A stretch of 64,000 bases of DNA. It comes from Arthrobacter sp. StoSoilB20. Its GTDB lineage: Bacteria > Actinomycetota > Actinomycetes > Actinomycetales > Micrococcaceae. The stretch is taken from positions 2,976,001 to 3,040,000 of the forward strand of contig NZ_AP024651.1 of NCBI RefSeq assembly GCF_019977295.1, in the 5' to 3' direction. The translations under genes and the position numbers were made by a program. Positions within the stretch are counted from its first letter, which is position 1. The number at the start of each line of letters is the position of its first letter. Below are positions 43,170-51,306 of the stretch, piece by piece. The notes under the pieces were generated by a model. It did not search any database and was not told where the DNA came from. It was given only the letters and a program-made list of their open reading frames with translations.

Positions 43170-43970
43170 CTAGTGGCTGTCGGCGTGCAAGGCGCCTTCG
43201 ATGTAGATCGCAGTCAGCAGGGTAAACACGTACGCCTGCAGGGCCATGATCAAAGCTTCAAGCATGTACATGGCGACGGCGCCTACGAGGACCAGAACCG
43301 AGGTGCCCTTCAAGAGGACGTTTTCCTGCATGACCAGATACTCGATACCGGATCCGGCGAGCATGACGATCAAGTGGCCGGCCAGCATGGTCGCGAACAG
43401 ACGGAGGCTGTGCGTCACAGGGCGGACCAGGAAGTTGGAGATGATTTCGATCGGTACAACAATCGGAAGGATGTACCACGGAACCCCTGAAGGAACGGTG
43501 GCCAGCTTGAAGTACTTCAGGCCGTTCTTCTTGATGCCGATGATGATCCAGGTGAAGTACACGATGCCGGCCAGCACGTAAGCTCCACCGACGTGCGAGA
43601 AGCTCGGGAGCTGGATGACCGGAATGGCGCCGTAGATGTTGTTCACCAGAATGAAGAAGAACAAGCTGAACAGCAGCGGGACGTACTTGATGAAGTCCTT
43701 GCCGCCGATGATGTCCTTGGCGATGCTGTTACGGACGAAGCCGTAGGCCATCTCACCGGCGAACTGCAGCTTGCCGGGAACCAGCTGCTGCTTACGTGCA
43801 GCGAGGATGAAGAATGTAGCGATAATGACGACCGAAAGGATCACCAGCAGCATCTGCTTGGAGAATCCGTCGTGCGCACCCCAAGGCAGGATTGCCGGCA
43901 GGTGCATTTCGTCGATTCCGGGTGGGGTGAATGACCCCGAATCCTGGGCGGGGAGCGCAAGCGCGATCAA
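43170..43970 (-). CDS. atpB: ATP synthase Fo a subunit
   Basis: 266 aa with five to six TM helices. The essential Arg lies in VTHSLRLFATMLAGH, and the C-terminal ALQAYVFTLLTAIYI is conserved. With the c ring it forms the proton path. The start is TTG (43968-43970), supported by GAGAGG seven bases upstream and by no closer ATG or GTG before the conserved region. It is the first structural gene after the two atpI-type genes. Confidence 0.96.
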   Translation of the reverse strand: MIALALPAQDSGSFTPPGIDEMHLPAILPWGAHDGFSKQMLLVILSVVIIATFFILAARKQQLVPGKLQFAGEMAYGFVRNSIAKDIIGGKDFIKYVPLLFSLFFFILVNNIYGAIPVIQLPSFSHVGGAYVLAGIVYFTWIIIGIKKNGLKYFKLATVPSGVPWYILPIVVPIEIISNFLVRPVTHSLRLFATMLAGHLIVMLAGSGIEYLVMQENVLLKGTSVLVLVGAVAMYMLEALIMALQAYVFTLLTAIYIEGALHADSH

Positions 43971-44051
43971 CGCGTTTCCTCTCTGCTGTGTCCATCATTG
44001 GGCATTGGTTGGAATCCGGCGGCGTTGGACGCATCCGCATTCCATGTGAAA

Positions 44052-44387
44052 TTATTTGGCATTACTGTCCCCGTCCGTGGACGGACCGCTGTCTGCGTTG
44101 CTCTCGCCAGAAGAGGAGCTTTGCCTGGTGAGGCCGTGCATATGGGAAAGATAGAACCCTCCTGCGGCTCCCAGCAGAGCGCCAAGGAGCACAATCCAGC
44201 GGGTCCCCCACAGATTATCCAGACCCCAGCCTATCAAACTCCAGACAATGATCCCGCCAACGATGTAGCTGAAGACGGCGATGCCGGCGTTGTATCCGCC
44301 GTCGCTCCCGGCTTGCGCCGTTTCATTGGCTTTTGCAGGTTGCTGGGCTTGCGCAGGCGGGCGAGAATAACGCTTACGCGGAGACAT
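44052..44387 (-). CDS. AtpZ/AtpI-type small ATP-synthase accessory protein
   Basis: 111 aa. A Pro/Gln-rich N-terminus, two TM helices (about 33-53 and 64-82; GIAVFSYIVGGIIVWSLIGW and WIVLLGALLGAAGGFYL) and a Ser/Asp/Asn-rich tail. This two-helix form with the glycine-rich second helix matches AtpZ/AtpQ-type proteins that assist ring assembly or Mg uptake. The start ATG (44385-44387) overlaps the upstream gene's stop by 14 bp. It is immediately before atpB. Confidence 0.8.
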   Translation of the reverse strand: MSPRKRYSRPPAQAQQPAKANETAQAGSDGGYNAGIAVFSYIVGGIIVWSLIGWGLDNLWGTRWIVLLGALLGAAGGFYLSHMHGLTRQSSSSGESNADSGPSTDGDSNAK

Positions 44388-44865
44388 CCGGGCCACCCTC
44401 CTGCTCTTCGGGATCGTTGTAGATCTGAAGGCGGGCCTTGCTGAAACCGTAGATTTCTGCGGCCTGCCAAAGAACAACGGATACAACCGCACCGATGAGG
44501 AACCACCGACTGTGGAGCCATTCGGGGGTGCCGATCGCAAAGAGCACAATGGCGAACCCGACGACCTTCACAAAGTACGTAGCTACGAAAAGACCAACGG
44601 CGCCAGAAGGATTGTTGCGTCCAACGAAGTGTCCGATCAGGAGACTTATTGCGAAGAAGGCCATGACGAGCCCGCCGCCAAAGACCACCGAGAAGGCGCC
44701 CTTGCTGCCGTTGATCAATCCCGCCACGATGCTCGTAATGACCAGTCCGGCCAAAGATGCGGCGGAACTCAAGAAGAGCAATCTAAGCCAAAGCTTCGGT
44801 GTCTCACCGGAGACTCCAACACCACGTTTACCGGACGGGCGTCCGGTTTCGGCGTTGGATGTCAT
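44374..44865 (-). CDS. AtpI-like ATP synthase protein I
   Basis: 163 aa with four TM helices (about 24-48, 54-76, 85-107, 116-138). It corresponds in position and topology to atpI, the first gene of most atp operons (Rv1303 in M. tuberculosis), a chaperone for c-ring assembly. The start is ATG. A -10-like TAGAAT lies 76 bp upstream, and the operon starts here. Confidence 0.82.
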   Translation of the reverse strand: MTSNAETGRPSGKRGVGVSGETPKLWLRLLFLSSAASLAGLVITSIVAGLINGSKGAFSVVFGGGLVMAFFAISLLIGHFVGRNNPSGAVGLFVATYFVKVVGFAIVLFAIGTPEWLHSRWFLIGAVVSVVLWQAAEIYGFSKARLQIYNDPEEQEGGPDVSA

Positions 44866-44941
44866 GGGGATACCAATCCTCGTGGCACAGGTGCCATATT
44901 CTCAAAGTGGGGATACGGGCGAGTGACTGTCCGCAGTAAGA

Positions 44942-44971
44942 ATTCTACATGAGATAGAACTGTGACGATAA
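44942..44971 (-). promoter_or_regulatory. Candidate promoter of the atp operon
   Basis: On the minus strand a -10 box TAGAAT (44942-44947) is preceded at 18 bp by TTATCG, a weak -35. It lies 76 bp upstream of the atpI-like start, in the only sizeable gap before the operon. Confidence 0.4.
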
Positions 44972-44984
44972 CCAGGAGTAATAA

Positions 44985-46097
44985 CTACTCCCCCGGCCGC
45001 GACGAGTTACGCGTGAAGTAGGGCCATGCTGTCACGGCGGCCATGATGAGGGCTGCCGCAATGATCACGATGAGCACAATCTGCCACGGGAAGACGGCGA
45101 ATGCGACGCCGCCAAAAGCCAGGATGCATGTCCAGACGTAAAGCATCACGACGGCGGTGCGGTGCGAGTAGCCAAGGTCCACCAGCTTGTGGTGGAGGTG
45201 CCCGCGGTCTGCCGACCACGGGGATTGCCCCCTGGCTGTCCTTCGGACGACGGCCATCCCCAAATCGAGGAGGGGAAGGGACAGGACGGCGAAGGGCAGC
45301 AGAATCGGGACGATGGTGGGGATACCGTTGGCACGGTCATAGAGGCCGGACCCGATCTGTCCCGTTGCTACCACGCCGGCTGAGGCCATGAGCAGGCCGA
45401 TGAGCATGGCCCCCGAGTCACCCATGAAGATTTTTGCGGGAAACCAGTTGTGCGGCAGGAACCCGATGCAACTGCCCACCAGGATGGCCATCAGGAGTGT
45501 GGCGAGGTCCGAGTTGTCCGTGGACGGATTGTTCCGGTGCACCCAGTAGGCGGTGAGGAAGAAGGCGCCGCCGCCAATGATGGCCACGCCCGCTGCCAGT
45601 CCGTCCAAGCCGTCAATGAAGTTGACGGCGTTCATTGTGGTGACGATCAGCCCGGCAGTCAGCACGATCTGGACTACTTCGGACTCCAGGAATATCGGCT
45701 CAGGGATGAAGGGCACCACGGACATTCTGACGCCCCAGATTGCCACGATGAAGGCTGCGGCCGCCTGCCCCAGCAGTTTGATCCACCATCGGATGTCCAG
45801 GATGTCATCGGCCACTCCCACAGCGACGATCACAACGGCACCGGCCAGGATCCCCCAAGGTGCATCGTTGTGCCTGAAGATGTCCTTGACAAAGAATGAG
45901 TTGCTGGCCACTACCAGGGCAGCGAAGAACCCGACGAAGATCCCCAACCCCCCGAGCTTGGAAATCAAGGCCGAGTGCATGTCGCGGCTGCGGATGGGAC
46001 GGTACAGGCGCAGTTTGTTTCCAGCCACGCGGGCGCCCCACGTTCCCGCATAGGACACCACGGCAGCCGTGAGTGCCATCAGCAGATACATGATCAT
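44985..46097 (-). CDS. WecA/MraY-family undecaprenyl-phosphate glycosylphosphotransferase
   Basis: 370 aa with about ten TM helices. The family loops are present: MHSALISKLGGLGIFVGF (substrate loop), the VGVADDILDIRW Asp pair (Mg site), NFIDGLDGLAAG (catalytic Asp) and GDSGAMLIGLL, then the HLHHKLVDLG His motif. It starts cell-wall polymer synthesis by making a lipid-linked sugar phosphate, most likely GlcNAc (Rv1302/rfe position). The ATG at 46095-46097 is supported by GGGAG seven bases upstream. Confidence 0.92.
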   Translation of the reverse strand: MIMYLLMALTAAVVSYAGTWGARVAGNKLRLYRPIRSRDMHSALISKLGGLGIFVGFFAALVVASNSFFVKDIFRHNDAPWGILAGAVVIVAVGVADDILDIRWWIKLLGQAAAAFIVAIWGVRMSVVPFIPEPIFLESEVVQIVLTAGLIVTTMNAVNFIDGLDGLAAGVAIIGGGAFFLTAYWVHRNNPSTDNSDLATLLMAILVGSCIGFLPHNWFPAKIFMGDSGAMLIGLLMASAGVVATGQIGSGLYDRANGIPTIVPILLPFAVLSLPLLDLGMAVVRRTARGQSPWSADRGHLHHKLVDLGYSHRTAVVMLYVWTCILAFGGVAFAVFPWQIVLIVIIAAALIMAAVTAWPYFTRNSSRPGE

Positions 46098-46379
46098 GAT
46101 GCGGCTCCCGGGAGCTGCCTGCCCTCTGTTCCGGAAACGGTGACCAGCGGACGCAGCCGGCGCGTCGCGGGAAAGCCGATGGTTTCCGGGCACCTTGAGG
46201 TGTGGAATTCTGTCTGTGGATAAATGGAACTACTCCGTCGCCATGCCTGCACCGGCTGTGCCGAATGTTGCGGGATTTCTGTGGACTCTAGTCACGATAC
46301 TAATGCCAACGGCCGTGACCCCCCTGTGACACAGCCGTTGGTCCCCGCCTTCCCGGCCGGGATCAAGGCTGCGCAACTG

Positions 46380-47336
46380 TCAGCTGACCGGCTCCTGAAT
46401 GTTCCGCAACGCGTAAATTCCCTTGAGCACTTCAGCGTTGGAGCGCGGTGCTTTGAAGCTGTGCCGCAGGCCTTTGATGAGCCCTCCCAGCAGGACTTTG
46501 CGGTTGGGAGAGGCTGCGATGGTGCGGGTCCAGTTGCGCACCGACGCGCCGGTGAAAAGGACTTTCTCCCACGGTGCCAGGGCGCGCGAACGTGTATAGA
46601 CCCAGAGCTTGTTCCGAACCTCATAGTAGAAGCGGGGTCCGGGGTCGGCACCGGCATCACCGAAAACCTTGGTGTGGTGATTGGCCACCGACGCTTCGGT
46701 GGTCAGCGCCGTTCCCTTGCGCGAGACCCTTGCCGTGTACTCAAGATCGTCATTCCAGATGAAGTAATCCGCGATCGGCAACCCATGCTTCCTGATTTCC
46801 TCGGCGCGGATCACCACTGACACAAAGGAAGCACTGCGGATCTGCGTGGCACCGACCCGGGCGGCGGCGCTGCGTGCTTCCTCGCTGGCACCCAACCGGG
46901 GCCGCATGCGGTTCATGGGGTGGTCCCGGCCATCGGTCCAGACCACGCGGCTGGCGATGAAGGCCGGCGTGTCTCCGGTTTCCTGCTCATAGGCAGCGGA
47001 AACCTCCAAGGCTTCGGCAAGAGCGGCCGGTTGCGGTTCTGTGTCGTCGTCCATGATCCAGACGTGGTCCGCACCGTGATCCAGCAGCGCGCGTTCCATG
47101 CCGACCACAAACCCGCCGGCTCCGCCCACATTGGTGCCCAGCGTAACCACGTCCGTCACCAGCGGCCCTTGATAGTCCCGGAGGAACCCTGCGGTTCCGT
47201 CCGTTGAGGCATTATCAACCACGACGACGGCGTCCGGCACCCGGGTGCCGGCCGCGATGCCGGACAACGTGGTTTGGAGCAGTTCTCGGCGGTTATAGGT
47301 CACCACAACGGCGACCACGACAGCTTGGGACGTCAT
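46380..47336 (-). CDS. Glycosyltransferase family 2, galactofuranosyltransferase-like
   Basis: 318 aa GT-A fold. The N-terminal VVVAVVVTYNRRELLQ and VVVDNASTDGTAG bind the nucleotide. WIMDDDTEP (D96-D98) is the DXD-type metal site, and IADYFIWNDDLEYTARV with a downstream HHTKVF resembles the GlfT acceptor-site motifs. It probably extends the lipid-linked polymer begun by the adjacent WecA enzyme. Sugar specificity is inferred from motif resemblance only. Its ATG abuts the stop of the WecG/TagA gene. Confidence 0.84.
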   Translation of the reverse strand: MTSQAVVVAVVVTYNRRELLQTTLSGIAAGTRVPDAVVVVDNASTDGTAGFLRDYQGPLVTDVVTLGTNVGGAGGFVVGMERALLDHGADHVWIMDDDTEPQPAALAEALEVSAAYEQETGDTPAFIASRVVWTDGRDHPMNRMRPRLGASEEARSAAARVGATQIRSASFVSVVIRAEEIRKHGLPIADYFIWNDDLEYTARVSRKGTALTTEASVANHHTKVFGDAGADPGPRFYYEVRNKLWVYTRSRALAPWEKVLFTGASVRNWTRTIAASPNRKVLLGGLIKGLRHSFKAPRSNAEVLKGIYALRNIQEPVS

Positions 47337-48122
47337 TTACTTGCCTTTGGTCGTGGGTGGTTGAATACGGCGCCGAACCAGCAGGCTTGCGAGCTTCCAT
47401 GGCTCCACAAAAACCCTGTAGGCAACCCTGTCCGGGTGCAGGACCAGCCGCCAGGCCCATTCGAGCCCCAAGCGTCCCAACCAACGCGGCGCCAGTTTCT
47501 GAATACCGGCAACCTGTTCGATCGCTCCGCCGACAGCGCAATAGACAGCCGGCGGCAACTCGTTCAGCCTGCGACGCAGAACATGCTCTTGGAGCGGCAT
47601 TCCCAGCCCGATCAACACCAGTTGTGGCCGGAAGGTGCCCAGCCATCCCACTACGGCTTCCTCGAGGGCGTCGTCCCAACCTTCGCCGGGCATGCCGTCC
47701 ACTGTGGCTCCGGGAATGATGGACCGCAGACGGGCAACAGCCTCGGTGTTGGCCTCACGGCCGGCACCAACAACAGCAACCCGGTGCAATCCCGGGACCT
47801 TTCCCAGCTCAGGGATCCAGTCCATGGAACCCAGCCGGTACGCCATGGCCCCCTCATCCAACGGAGGCAGCCGGCGACGACGCGAGAGACCCCAGAGCAA
47901 CGTGGCCGGAGCGCCGTCAAGGAGGACGATCGAGCTTTCCCCGTAGAGGGCACGGACATCGGGGCAGGAATGAAACAGCGTAATGCTGTGCAGGTTGTGG
48001 CCGAGCACCGTGCTCTTGGTTCCCGCAGCAATGAGTCCACCCATGGCATCAATAAGGTCATTGACGCGCAACGGAGTAGCGTCGACGTCAAGGACGGGGA
48101 CGCGCTGACGGTCCGGAATCAT
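47337..48122 (-). CDS. WecG/TagA/CpsF-family glycosyltransferase
   Basis: 261 aa GT26-type enzyme. VLGHNLHSITLFHSCPDVR, GAGREANTEAVARLRSIIPG and the hallmark FRPQLVLIGLGMPLQEHVL, then YCAVGGAIEQVAG are all present. Members add ManNAc (or a related sugar) to a GlcNAc-lipid made by WecA/TagO. Its start overlaps the sua5 stop by 4 bp and it runs straight into the GT2 gene, so it was apparently inserted into the housekeeping operon as a unit. Confidence 0.9.
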   Translation of the reverse strand: MIPDRQRVPVLDVDATPLRVNDLIDAMGGLIAAGTKSTVLGHNLHSITLFHSCPDVRALYGESSIVLLDGAPATLLWGLSRRRRLPPLDEGAMAYRLGSMDWIPELGKVPGLHRVAVVGAGREANTEAVARLRSIIPGATVDGMPGEGWDDALEEAVVGWLGTFRPQLVLIGLGMPLQEHVLRRRLNELPPAVYCAVGGAIEQVAGIQKLAPRWLGRLGLEWAWRLVLHPDRVAYRVFVEPWKLASLLVRRRIQPPTTKGK

Positions 48123-49063
48123 TCGGATTTGGCTTCTTGTGTGGCCTGCGGTTCCCCATCGCCGGCAGGCAGCGGGGCCTCTTCGGGTGCGGCTTCGACG
48201 ACGGCGGCCCCGGTCACCTCGGCCGGTGCGTCGCCCGCCGTCGGAGTCTCTACGACAGCCTGATCTGCTGCTTCCGGAGTCTCAACCACTTCGGAAGCCT
48301 TTTCTGCTTCCGGGGCCTTTTCTGCTTCCGGAGCCTGTTCCGCTTCCGGAGCCGCCGCAACAGCATCGGCTGCTGAAGGTTCCGCAACCTCGGTGGAAAC
48401 AGTCTCGCCAAAGCCCAGAATGGTGGGGACTATGGCCCGGAGGCTTTCCAGGGGAATGGCTCCCTGGCGCACTACGCGGAACGGGGTGGCAGTTGCGTCC
48501 ACAATCGTGGACGGCAGCGCCGCAGTACCTTCCACGGGCCGGAATCCGCCCTCAAGATAAACCTCTACGGATTCGGCCAGTTGCATGCGGGCTTCGGAGG
48601 CAGTCTGCGCTGCCTCCTGGCCGGTGCGGTTGGCCGAGGAGACAGCCAAGGGACCCGTGAGCCCCAGAAGTTCCAGCGCGATCTGGTCATCGGGCATCCG
48701 CAGGGCAACGGTGCCCTTGGTGTCGCCCAGATCCCAATCCAAGGATGGTTGCGCGTGCAGGATCAAGGTCAGCCCGCCCGGCCAAAATGCCTGTGCCAGC
48801 GCACGGGCATCGGCAGGGACGTCCGTAGCGAGGCCATCCAGGGCGTTGATCCTGGGAATCAGGACAGGAGGAGGCATCTGCCGGCTGCGTCCCTTGGAGG
48901 CCAGCAACATGGTCACAGCCAAGGGAGAGAAGGCGTCGGCGGCAATGCCGTACACAGTGTCCGTCGGCAGCACGATGCACTTCTTCTCACTGATGGCACG
49001 CTGGGCGTGCTGAAGTCCTTCAGCCCGCTGGTCATCGGAAGTGCAGTTGTAGGTTGTGGTCAC
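48119..49063 (-). CDS. L-threonylcarbamoyladenylate synthase (Sua5/YrdC) with acidic repeat tail
   Basis: 314 aa. The catalytic YrdC domain (residues ~15-210; CIVLPTDTVYGIAADAFSP and GPLAVSSANRTGQEAAQ) makes threonylcarbamoyl-AMP for the t6A modification of tRNA. The last ~85 residues are a disordered Glu/Ala/Pro tail including an in-frame 18-bp repeat coding EAEKAP-type hexads, unlike any Sua5 domain. It lies between prmC and wecG, overlapping wecG by 4 bp. The start is GTG. Confidence 0.92.
   Translation of the reverse strand: MTTTYNCTSDDQRAEGLQHAQRAISEKKCIVLPTDTVYGIAADAFSPLAVTMLLASKGRSRQMPPPVLIPRINALDGLATDVPADARALAQAFWPGGLTLILHAQPSLDWDLGDTKGTVALRMPDDQIALELLGLTGPLAVSSANRTGQEAAQTASEARMQLAESVEVYLEGGFRPVEGTAALPSTIVDATATPFRVVRQGAIPLESLRAIVPTILGFGETVSTEVAEPSAADAVAAAPEAEQAPEAEKAPEAEKASEVVETPEAADQAVVETPTAGDAPAEVTGAAVVEAAPEEAPLPAGDGEPQATQEAKSE
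48297..48350. repeat. Three 18-bp tandem repeats in the Sua5-type gene tail
   Basis: Units at 48297-48314, 48315-48332 and 48333-48350 differ at 1-3 positions and encode an Ala/Glu/Lys/Pro hexapeptide on the minus strand. Multiples of three keep the frame through copy-number change. Confidence 0.85.
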
Positions 49064-49075
49064 AGCGCTATTCTT

Positions 49076-49948
49076 TCACTCATCAGAGGCGGCGCTTGCC
49101 AGCACCGCGCTGGTGGCACGTTCCTTGCCGTTCAAGTCGAAGTGTGTGGTGACGTCATTCCAACGTCCCGTGCGTTGCAGCATCCCGGCAATCCAGCCTG
49201 CCTGGACTTCGGCGTGTTCCATCACGAAGTAGCCGCCGGGTTTCAGGAGCCGGGCCGCAGAGGCTGCAGCCGCCGTCGGGAGTTCCATGCCGTCCGCTCC
49301 CCCACCGTACAGTGCCTCGGGAGGGTCGTGCAGCGCGACTTCCGGTTCTGTGGGAATCGCCTCTGCCGGAATGTAGGGGGGATTGGAAACGACGACGTCG
49401 AAGGTTCCGTTGTGGTCGGGCAGCGCATCCCTGAGGTCGCCCTGTATGAGCGTGACGCCCAGTGGTTCCAGGTTCTTAGCAGCCCAGGCATGCGCGAAAG
49501 TACTGTATTCCACGGCATGGACGTCGGCGCCGGGCACCTCGTGGGCAATCGAGCCGGCGATTGCTCCGGATCCGGTGCCAAGGTCCACCACTTTGGGGTT
49601 CGGCATTCCCTTGAGGCGGTCAATGACCAGTTGGACCACCGATTCCGTTTCCGGGCGGGGTATGAAAACGCCGGGGCCTACGCGCAATTCAAGGTACCGG
49701 AAATAGGCGACACCGGTGATGTGCTGCAGCGGGACGCGGCCCGCCCGCTCACGAACCAGTTCTTCATAGCCATCCGGGGCGGCAGTGTCACCCAGAAGCA
49801 TGGCCCGCAAGCGTCCCAGTCCTCCGCCGAGGAGGTGTTCGGCCAGCAATTCTGCATCCACCCGTGGTGTTGGCACACCGGCGTCGGAGAGAACGGCAGT
49901 GGCCTCGCGAACTGCGTCCGCGAGGCTCTGGCCCTGGTAAAACGTCAT
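49076..49948 (-). CDS. prmC: Release factor glutamine methyltransferase (PrmC/HemK)
   Basis: 290 aa. It methylates the Gln of the GGQ motif of RF1 and RF2. SAM motif I is VVDLGTGSGAIAGSIA, and the catalytic NPPY is in FDVVSNPPYIPAEA, with PRPETESVVQLVID before it. The N-terminal ~85 residues form the helical RF-binding domain. It is directly downstream of prfA (32 bp), so substrate and modifier are made together. Confidence 0.96.
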   Translation of the reverse strand: MTFYQGQSLADAVREATAVLSDAGVPTPRVDAELLAEHLLGGGLGRLRAMLLGDTAAPDGYEELVRERAGRVPLQHITGVAYFRYLELRVGPGVFIPRPETESVVQLVIDRLKGMPNPKVVDLGTGSGAIAGSIAHEVPGADVHAVEYSTFAHAWAAKNLEPLGVTLIQGDLRDALPDHNGTFDVVVSNPPYIPAEAIPTEPEVALHDPPEALYGGGADGMELPTAAAASAARLLKPGGYFVMEHAEVQAGWIAGMLQRTGRWNDVTTHFDLNGKERATSAVLASAASDE

Positions 49949-49980
49949 GGATCTACTCTGCTGTTGATCTGGGCGCGGCG

Positions 49981-51054
49981 CTATTCGCCGATTGCGTCCA
50001 GGCGTGCTTGTTCGTCCGCCTCGATGGCCGACTGGATGACGGGCTCCAGGTCGCCATTCATGACCGCATCAAGGTTGTACGCCTTGTACCCGGTGCGGTG
50101 GTCCGCAATACGGTTTTCCGGGAAGTTGTAGGTCCGGATGCGCTCCGAACGGTCCATGGTACGGATCTGCGACTTGCGCTGCTCCGAGTTGGCGGCATCG
50201 ATTTGTTCCTGCTGGTGCGCCAGGAGGCGGGCACGGAGGACACGCATGCCTGCTTCACGGTTCTGCAGCTGTGACTTCTCGTTCTGCATGGCCACCACGA
50301 TGCCCGTGGGCAAGTGGGTGATGCGTACGGCGGAGTCGGTGGTGTTCACGGACTGGCCACCCGGACCCGAGGACCGGTAGACATCGATCTTGAGGTCATT
50401 CTGGTTGATCTCGAGCTCTTCGGGCTCGTCCACTTCAGGGAGCACCAGTACGCCGGCGGCCGAAGTGTGGATCCGGCCCTGCGATTCGGTCACGGGCACA
50501 CGTTGCACGCGGTGCACGCCGCCTTCGAACTTCAAACGCGCGAAGACACCCTGAGCAGGGTCGTTCGAGTTGCCCTTGATGGCCACCGCAACATCCTTGT
50601 AGCCACCAAGATCCGACTCCGTGGCTGAAATCATTTCGGTCTTCCAACCCCGTGATTCGGCATAGCGCATGTACATGCGAAGAAGATCGCCGGCGAACAA
50701 AGCAGCTTCATCGCCGCCTTCACCGCCCTTGACTTCGAGGATGACGTTGCGGGCATCATCGGGATCACGCGGAATCAGCAGACGGCGCAGACGCTCCTGC
50801 GCCGCAGGAATCTGCTCCTCCAGCTGCACAACTTCCGCAGCGAATTCGGGATCTTCATCAGCCATCTCTTTGGCCGCTTCCAGATCGTCATTGAGCCCGC
50901 GCCACTTGTTGTAAGCCTCCACGATGCCCTGGAGCTGGGCAGAGCGCCGCCCCAATTTCCGGGCCGCAGACTGATCGGCATAGACAGCAGGATCACTCAG
51001 CTGCGCCTGGATGGCAGCATGCTCATCAAGCAATCCCTGTACGGACTCAAACAT
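49981..51054 (-). CDS. prfA: Peptide chain release factor 1
   Basis: 357 aa from the ATG at 51052-51054. It reads UAG and UAA. The anticodon tripeptide is PVT (residues 187-189, in [19 protein letters not shown]) where E. coli RF1 has PAT. The GGQ ([11 protein letters not shown], residues 232-234) is intact. I prefer ATG 51054, which has AAAGAGG seven bases upstream, to an in-frame TTG at 51060. prmC follows. Confidence 0.97.
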   Translation of the reverse strand: MFESVQGLLDEHAAIQAQLSDPAVYADQSAARKLGRRSAQLQGIVEAYNKWRGLNDDLEAAKEMADEDPEFAAEVVQLEEQIPAAQERLRRLLIPRDPDDARNVILEVKGGEGGDEAALFAGDLLRMYMRYAESRGWKTEMISATESDLGGYKDVAVAIKGNSNDPAQGVFARLKFEGGVHRVQRVPVTESQGRIHTSAAGVLVLPEVDEPEELEINQNDLKIDVYRSSGPGGQSVNTTDSAVRITHLPTGIVVAMQNEKSQLQNREAGMRVLRARLLAHQQEQIDAANSEQRKSQIRTMDRSERIRTYNFPENRIADHRTGYKAYNLDAVMNGDLEPVIQSAIEADEQARLDAIGE

Positions 51055-51180
51055 TTTCAAACCTCTTTCGACTTCTACAAGTCTAATAACTGCATCGTGG
51101 GGTCACGCACAGCCCATCCTGGGCCCACTGGGCCGTTTCTGACCTCACGTGGTGTCGGGCCACGGAGTCCTTAAACAAGG

Positions 51181-51296
51181 ACCGCTCAAAATATGCCGGC
51201 CAGGGAGTGGCTTCGGGCCTGCCGGAGCCGGGTAGCTTTCGATCGTAAATCGGAAGCTACCCGGCGTAGGGGCTGGGCCGGCATATTTTGAGCGGT
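51181..51296. repeat. 116-bp nested palindromic element between rho and prfA
   Basis: The outer arms, ACCGCTCAAAATATGCCGGC plus one base (51181-51201) and its exact complement (51276-51296), match over 21 bp. Inside are a 17-bp hairpin (51227-51243 with 51249-51265, one G-T wobble, GCCGGGTAGCTTTCGAT arms) and an overlapping 8-bp one (51209-51216 with 51222-51229). I saw no second copy in the window. It may be the rho terminator, a MITE-like relic or a mobile palindrome. Confidence 0.85.
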
Positions 51297-51306
51297 TAGA
51301 GCACAG

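Noticed and set aside
44975..44991. GGAGTA/TACTCC hairpin at the end of the wecA gene
   Set aside because: Six weak pairs overlapping the stop codon, too weak to call a terminator.
51055..51306. Possible rpmE or other small gene between rho and prfA
   Set aside because: No frame with a ribosome site encodes an L31-like protein, and the region is mostly the palindrome.
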